DNA from: Garcia nutans | Lineage: Eukaryota; Streptophyta; Magnoliopsida; Malpighiales; Euphorbiaceae | DNA length: 64,000 nucleotides | Assembly (NCBI GenBank): GCA_947685225.1 | Contig: CANTUV010000003.1 | Span: 752,001 to 816,000, forward strand | Direction: 5' to 3' | Shown here: positions 58,351-64,000 of the stretch, one piece after another | Layout: every line of letters starts with the position of its first letter | How positions within the stretch are numbered: position 1 is the first letter of the stretch | Made by a program: the position numbers and the translations under genes | The notes under the pieces: generated by a model | Told to the model about the DNA's origin: nothing | Database searches by the model: none | What the model saw: only the letters and a program-made list of their open reading frames with translations

Positions 58351-60388
58351 TGTGAGCGGGGATTTTTACCCTCACTCCCGGTGAAATGGTTCTTGTGACT
58401 TAGGCACTGTTTAGGCTCAGGGCCTTTGAGAATATGGACCTAAGTCTGGAGAAAATGGAGTCGCCACCCAGACAGGCCAAAAAAAAAGAAAGGGGTGGAT
58501 GACTCGATTTCTAAGGAATCCCCAACCCCCTAATGGTTCGGAAAGTTGGGTACGTGTGGGGAAGGTGAGAAATGGCCCAGCACCCCCACAACGCCCGGTT
58601 CATTGAAACGCCTCCTTTACAGGTCTTAATATTATAAAATTCTTAAATATAACAATATTATCCATATTACACACAAAAATTGAAATAAAGCATCATTATA
58701 ATAAAAATCAAAGCAATGTCCAAGCAAAGCAAATAAATGGACACCCATCCGAAGATGGAAATATGCTCTTACATCATCCATGTCTAAGCTAAATAAAACA
58801 CCCACCAAAAGGTAGAAATATGTCCTTTACATTGGTCCAAAATATAACAGCAATTTAAATTACATAGAAATTAATTAATGAGGTACCCACAAAGTGGAAA
58901 CATACCTCTTACAACATTTGAAAATTAAAATAAATCGATAAAAGTAAATAATTATTCATCATAAATAAATCATTCATCAAAGATATTAAACATCAATCAA
59001 AATATATAATAAACATTCATCCATGATAAATTAAATAAATTAAGCATTGAACTTAAATATATCAATCATCAAAGCATATAATAAACTACGTAATCAAATC
59101 TAAAAATAAAGCAAGTAAAGATACAAATTAGGGTTTATTGTTTCTATTTAAAGTTCTTTACTTAACATTTAGGATTTTGGAATCTTAAGATATTATTATT
59201 GTTATTTGTTTAGGCTACTGTAATTTTAAGAGAATTGAAATGGATTAGGGTTTTATAATTTAAGAAATTAGTAAGGTTCTTTGATTAATCAAATTAGGGT
59301 TTGAGGGGTAAAATTATGAAATTAGGGTTTTGACATTTTAAGATATTAGGTTTATAATTCATGTTAACTGGATTGTTATTTTAGTTTTATTAGATTATGG
59401 TTTTAGGGTTTAAATTAACTAGTTTGGGGTTTTAAATTCAATGAATTAGGGTTTAGGAAAATTTAGGATTTACTGTTTTGGTTTTGAGAGAATTAGGATT
59501 TTTGGTGTTTCGAAAAATATGTTTGGCTTTAGGATTTGAGAAAATTGTTTTGATTTTTATAAAATTTTTGGAAATAGGCAAAACGATTTAAGGTTTTTGG
59601 AAATAGAAAAGTATTTTTAGGGTTTTTGGAAATAGAAGTAACAATTTAGGGTTTTAAGGATTTGAAGAAACAAAAGAAACAATTTTCAATTTGAGTGATG
59701 AAGCTACTGTGAAGAAAATAAATAAAGAAATTAGAGATTCAAACCTCCGTTCGTTGGTTCCCCAAAAATTATTTTCTGGATGAACCGAGACAAAGGCAAG
59801 GTTGCTGACTTTGATGAATTCTTGATTGCTTATTCTTGCTCCTTTCAAATCTGAAGTTTGACTATTCGATCCTAGTCCAAAGTTCTCTTCCCCTTTTTCT
59901 GTGTCTTAAAGTGTTATTTATAGGAAAATTTATAAGATTAATTCTAATTATTTAAGGAAACTAAGATTAATTAGGAAAAGAAACCAAAACCAAATAGAGT
60001 TTGGTTTCGGAAAAAATTGCATTGGAAAATTTTGCTGGCGAAATTGCGAGCGTTGGCCAGAAACTACGAGGCAAGGTGAAAAATTGCGAGAACTAGGCGC
60101 TAGAATTGGCGCGGCCAGCCAATTTTGCCGCAGGAATTTCCTGTGGCGAAATTGGCCTTGGCCAATTTGGCTTTCGGCGACGAATTTTTCGCCGCCGATT
60201 TTTATTTTTATTTTTATTATTTTTATTTATTTATTATTTTTATTTTTATTTTTATTCACTTCACCATTTTTAATTTTTATTAAAAACTATAAATAATAAA
60301 TACTAAAATAAATATTAAAATATCACAAAAATTATTTTGGACTATAAAAAATAACGGACATGACTGGGTCAAAAATTAAGGGTCTACA
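58351..60388 (-). repeat. 5' LTR of the gag-only element (2,038 bp)
   Basis: Begins TGTGAGCGGGG and ends GGGTCTACA on the plus strand (TGTAGACCC...CACA on the minus strand). It aligns with 45094-46995 and has about eight TTAGGGTTT motifs between 59131 and 59660. Confidence 0.88.
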
Positions 60389-62337
60389 GATTGGTGGAAA
60401 TTAAATAATTAATTTTATTATTAAATATAGGAGCTAAAGATAGAGAAAAGAAGACATTTCTTCCTCTTCTTCTTCTTCTTCACTTGAATTTGAAGAAAGG
60501 GTGAGGAGATGTGATTTATTCCATGCATAAGATTTTATAAGGATTTCAAGTGGATTTTCAAAGAAAAAGGAAGATTCAAGTAAGTACACAGTCTTTAAAG
60601 CTTTGATTTCTTTTCTTTGATGAATATGTATGGATTACTAGAGAGAAAGTGATATTTAATTATTAAAATAGATAGAGTTGATGTAAAAATGAGTTGAATA
60701 TGATGAAATGTTAGTTAATTGGTTGGTATGGGCAAGTTGTTAAAATTTAAGGTTATGGGAGGATGATGCTTGATTTAGGGTTTTGGTATGGATGGTTTTA
60801 AATTGTTGGGATGCATGAAATTAATGTTATTTCAATATGTATGTAATGATTCTATTGTTAGAATTTTATTATGGGCAAGTTTGGTTGAAGTTTGAATTTA
60901 GGGTTTGGTTATGTAAAGTTAAGGTTTCTAAATATGGATGATGTTTATTAATGTAATGAGATGTATTAGTGTTGTTTTAATGCAAATGTTGTGATTTTAA
61001 GGTTAGAAATGTGATATGGTTAAGTGTTGTTAAAGCTCATGTTAATGGTGGCAATATGTGAAATTTGGATTTTTGAGGGAGGCTTCCATAATTGTGAAAG
61101 AGAATTGCTTTGATGATATACTAATATATAAGCAATGTTTTCAATGTTAAGTGTGAAAAATGAGATTAGTATAATAAAGTTTAAGTAAAGTAGTAAATTG
61201 GTGAATTTAGGGTTTTTAATGTAATTTTAATGAGAATTGTTTGGTATTGATAGTTTAATGTATATTGGGAATTAGAGTGATTTTAAATGAATATTGTTGC
61301 TTATGAAAGAACCATGTAATCTATAATTGCGTTGATCATGTAAAAATTGGTTATGAAATAAATGAGAAATAGTTTAAAAAGGTAAAAATGAACTACATTA
61401 GGTAATTTAATTGGAAATGATGAAAATGGATATAAAAAGTATGTTAAATGCATAGAAAATGTGAGAAAGATATCACATTGGAAATGTGACTAAGAATTAT
61501 GTGAAATGTGAAAAAGAGATAAAAAAAAATAAGGATGATTTGTATAATAGGTTTTATAGGATGGGATGATTGGGAAAATGATCTAAATAATATCATAAGA
61601 ATGAGAAATGATAATATTTTATGAAATGTGATAAATGTTAAATTTGTATAGATTGTGTGTAAATGAAGAATTGAGTATAATGATGAGATTGCATATGTAT
61701 ACATATATATGACATGTGTAGTGAGTTGTCCGATTTTGATACTATTGTGATTTGTGAGAAGATATAGAAAGTAAGTCACCTTGTGAATGCGACTTACGAT
61801 TACATATGTGAACGATCTAAAAACATGGAAATTGATGTTATGTGAATTAATATAAGAATGTAAAGTGAAAGTGATCATGATAAGGTTGATCACTTGAAAA
61901 TTGTAATAATGTGATGTGATGTGAAAGTGGTCAAGAATTAAATTGATCACTTGTAAAAGTGTTATTGTGTATTTGTAATCCTATATAATTACGTGTCTAG
62001 TAATATTGAGAATGATTTTGCATGCATTAATAGACCTAAGTGAGTCTAGGTCTTGACCTGAGCAGAGCTAGGTCATGTAATGAGATTAAGATTGAAATTG
62101 AGATTGAGAATGGACCTGAGCAGAGCTGGGTCGTGAATTTGATATTATGATTACTGTACTTGGTAATTGTATAGGTGTGTTGGACCCAAATGTTTATGTG
62201 TGAAAGTGTTGTATGTATGTGAGTTTTTAAATTAAAAGTGAAGATGTTGCAGGAGTAATATAAATTATGCTATGAGATAGTATAATTGCTTGTGATATAT
62301 ATATATATATATATATTGTATTTGAGATTGTTTACCA

Positions 62338-62379
62338 CTAAGCTGTATAGCTTAATGCGGTTGTTTGAATCGCGCAGGT
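62338..62379 (+). promoter_or_regulatory. conserved LTR hairpin plus CGCGCAGG, second solo LTR
   Basis: CTAAGCT-GTAT-AGCTTAA, a slightly weakened stem, followed by tgcggttgtt and GAATCGCGCAGG. Confidence 0.68.
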
Positions 62380-62965
62380 AAGAGGATTGTTGATATGAGA
62401 GATCCTAATTGTTGGTGATTTTTTTGAGTTCGAGGGTGCCATGAGACCAACTGGGCCAACTGCATTCATGAATATTTATGTTTTGTATGATGTATTTTGG
62501 TTTATGCAAATTGAAACATAATACTTGGTTTTATTTTAAAGAGTTGAAATGATTATATATATATATATATTTATATAAGAACTTAATTATGATAAATAAT
62601 ATTGTAAATGGTAAATAGGAGAATTTTTTATGTATGGTGGAAATGTGAAATTATATTTTGGGAGTGTTAAATTGATTTTGTGCAGGTTGTAAAATTTGAT
62701 ATTTTCAAGATTATCAAAATTTATAGACAAAACTCTGATAAATTTTTTTCCAGAGATTTTTCATTAAAATATGTATTTTTAATATTAAATCTATTAATAA
62801 ATTTTTTTTTTTACTCACAGAAGCATGTTATAAAGATTGAAGTATTTTTCTTGAGAAAAAAGAATTTTGAAAGAACATGTAATGGTGACATTCTTATATA
62901 TTGTATACGTATGTTGCATATACAAAGTGTATAAATGTACGTATATGAGATATAAGAGTGTTACA

Positions 62966-63289
62966 GTATTTGTATGATTTCAAAGGGTGTTATGAAAAGA
63001 GACTTATTTTCATGGAAAAAGGATATTTTAAGTGCTCAAATTAAATTACAACATTTTATAAGTTTGATTCGATGTTATTTCAAGTGTCAAGCTTAAATTC
63101 AACGTTGGATTTATTTTATTTCATTTTATGAGAACTCCACCTATATATAAGTTTCGTATGCATAGCCAGTCCCAAGACCGGGTAAAAGAGGAGAGTTACA
63201 GTAGGTGATTGTCAGTGTAATATTTTATCATATCTCATAATATGAATTTTAATTATATTATTATTGGATATCCCCTACTTGTAACGCGC
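62966..63289. other. intergenic sequence after the second solo LTR
   Basis: No gene recognised. Confidence 0.5.
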
Positions 63290-64000
63290 TATATCGGAGC
63301 TCAGGTGTAGTGAGAAATAGGCAAGGGTATAAGACATCCTCCGAATATGATGCACTATGTCGACTCCCGAATGTGGTGCTAAATAAGCAAGAGTTCTCAC
63401 ATCAAGGACAAATGTGGATAAAGAAGTTAGTCTAAAATACGAGTAATACAAGTTCATATAATGGTATAGGCTTCAACAAAAAGAGATATAAGAAAGAATA
63501 AGTGGAAAGTAAGATCAGAATAGAAACTTGGAATATTAAATCTTTTATAAGTAAACTAAGAGAATTTGTTGATATTATGGAGAGAAGAAAAATCAGTATT
63601 GCTTGCATTTAAGAGACTAAATGGGTAGGATGGAAGAGTAAGAAGTTGAGAATACAAGTTATAAAGTGTAATATCCAAAAACAAACATAAAGAAGAATAT
63701 AGTTGGTATAATTTTGGATCGGTATCTGAAGAAAACTATTGTAGTGGTAAAAAGAGTAGGCGATAGGATTATTTGAGTAAAACTTATACTACAAAAGGAG
63801 GCTATCAACATAGTTAGTGTATATACCTCTCAAGTTGGATTGGATGGGGAGAGTAAGTAAAAATTGTAGGAGGACATGGATGAGCTTATGTAAGGGATTT
63901 CTAATGATGAAAATATCTTTATAGGAGGAGACTAAAATGGACATATAGGTTTTGAAAAATGTGTATAGAGGATATTGTTTTGATATTAGAAATAAAGAAG
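63290..64000 (+). pseudogene. LINE (RTE type) leader and endonuclease, decayed, runs off the window
   Basis: From about 63520 the translation follows the exonuclease-endonuclease-phosphatase domain of plant RTE-type LINEs (the ones often annotated as craniofacial development protein 2-like): RIETWNIKS, KLREFVDIMERRKIS, ETKWVGWKSKK, VGIILDRYLKKTIVVVKRVG, and FIGGD then NGHIGF. Several codons are stops (for example before ETKW, in DRII-stop-VKL, and between GGD and NGH). The stretch from 63290 resembles the usual leader of these elements. The catalytic Glu of ETKW is present, but the frame is dead. The reverse transcriptase would lie past position 64000. Confidence 0.75.

Larger units (their letters stand above)
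45094..60388 (-). mobile_element. gag-only LTR retrotransposon (TR-GAG type, minus), with nested CACTA
   Basis: Two related LTRs lie at 45094-about 46995 and 58351-60388. The minus-strand order is LTR, primer site TGGCGACTCCACTGGGGA (58349-58332), leader, gag (52320-50786), long non-coding part, tandem arrays, LTR. Flanking pentamers GATTA (45089) and GATTG (60389) agree at four of five positions. No protease, reverse transcriptase or integrase is visible, so it is non-autonomous. The primer site is of the kind seen in Tat/Ogre-like gypsy elements (probably tRNA-Arg); the tandem arrays near the 3' LTR also fit that group. The 3' LTR lacks the terminal part matching 60280-60388. Confidence 0.85.
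44608..62965 (+). mobile_element. second solo gypsy LTR (plus), split by a gag-only element
   Basis: The LTR starts TGTAATATCCATG at 44608 and ends GAGTGTTACA at 62965. The flanking pentamers TTATT and GTATT agree at four of five positions. It is broken at 45093/60389 by the gag-only element; joined it would be about 3.06 kb, like the other LTRs here. It carries the hairpin with CGCGCAGG at 62338 and a duplicated GACCTGAGCAGAGCT unit (62055 and 62111). No internal region is present. Confidence 0.82.

Overview
The window is nuclear DNA of a flowering plant. The evidence is AT-rich intergenic sequence, spliced genes with GT-AG introns, an L-type lectin receptor kinase, a plant organellar mTERF protein and dense, nested plant transposons. 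Protein similarity suggests a eudicot; the species cannot be told from the sequence. There is no CRISPR array, rRNA or tRNA gene and nothing bacterial.

Layout. (1) 1-5445: the 3' part of a decayed Ty3/gypsy chromovirus (Tekay/Del type, plus strand) with a 2.6 kb 3' LTR; it interrupts the gag of a minus-strand Ty1/copia relic (5446-6840). (2) 6841-14350: the only host-gene island. An mTERF6-like gene (plus) and a two-exon L-type lectin receptor kinase (minus) converge; a palindromic Mutator-type MITE with a 9-bp target duplication lies about 130 bp upstream of the kinase start. (3) 14350-17633: very AT-rich sequence with a weak Helitron candidate. (4) 17639-44208: a three-level nest. A solo gypsy LTR (minus, TSD CAAAC) was hit by a 23.5 kb CACTA transposon (17961-41410, TSD TTG). 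The Ulp1-protease exon of that CACTA was in turn hit by a 9,983-bp non-autonomous LARD-type LTR element (19186-29168, TSD TACCT) whose LTRs differ at only about five of 3,202 positions. The CACTA carries divergent TNP2-like (plus) and TNPA/Ulp1-like (minus) genes around an AT-rich minisatellite, with subterminal inverted-repeat clusters at both ends. (5) 44608-62965: a second nest. A solo gypsy LTR (plus) contains a minus-strand gag-only element (45094-60388), which contains a 5-kb non-autonomous CACTA (52424-57448, TSD GGA). That CACTA has picked up pieces of two host genes, an RBM39-like splicing factor and a DUF247 gene, whose predicted exons join in one reading frame. (6) 62966-64000: intergenic sequence and a decayed RTE-type LINE endonuclease running off the window.

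The four gypsy LTR families share a small conserved architecture although most of their sequence has diverged: a short hairpin followed by CGCGCAGG, a splice-donor-like AGGTAAGTAC in three of the families, and family-specific tandem arrays. The strongest leads are the gene-capturing CACTA with an in-frame chimeric exon chain, the conserved LTR hairpin block, hairpins with compensatory changes inside the LARD, and clustered telo-box motifs in the LTRs of the gag-only element. Several one-base frameshifts in transposon genes sit in short homopolymers, so assembly error should be excluded before the genes are called dead.
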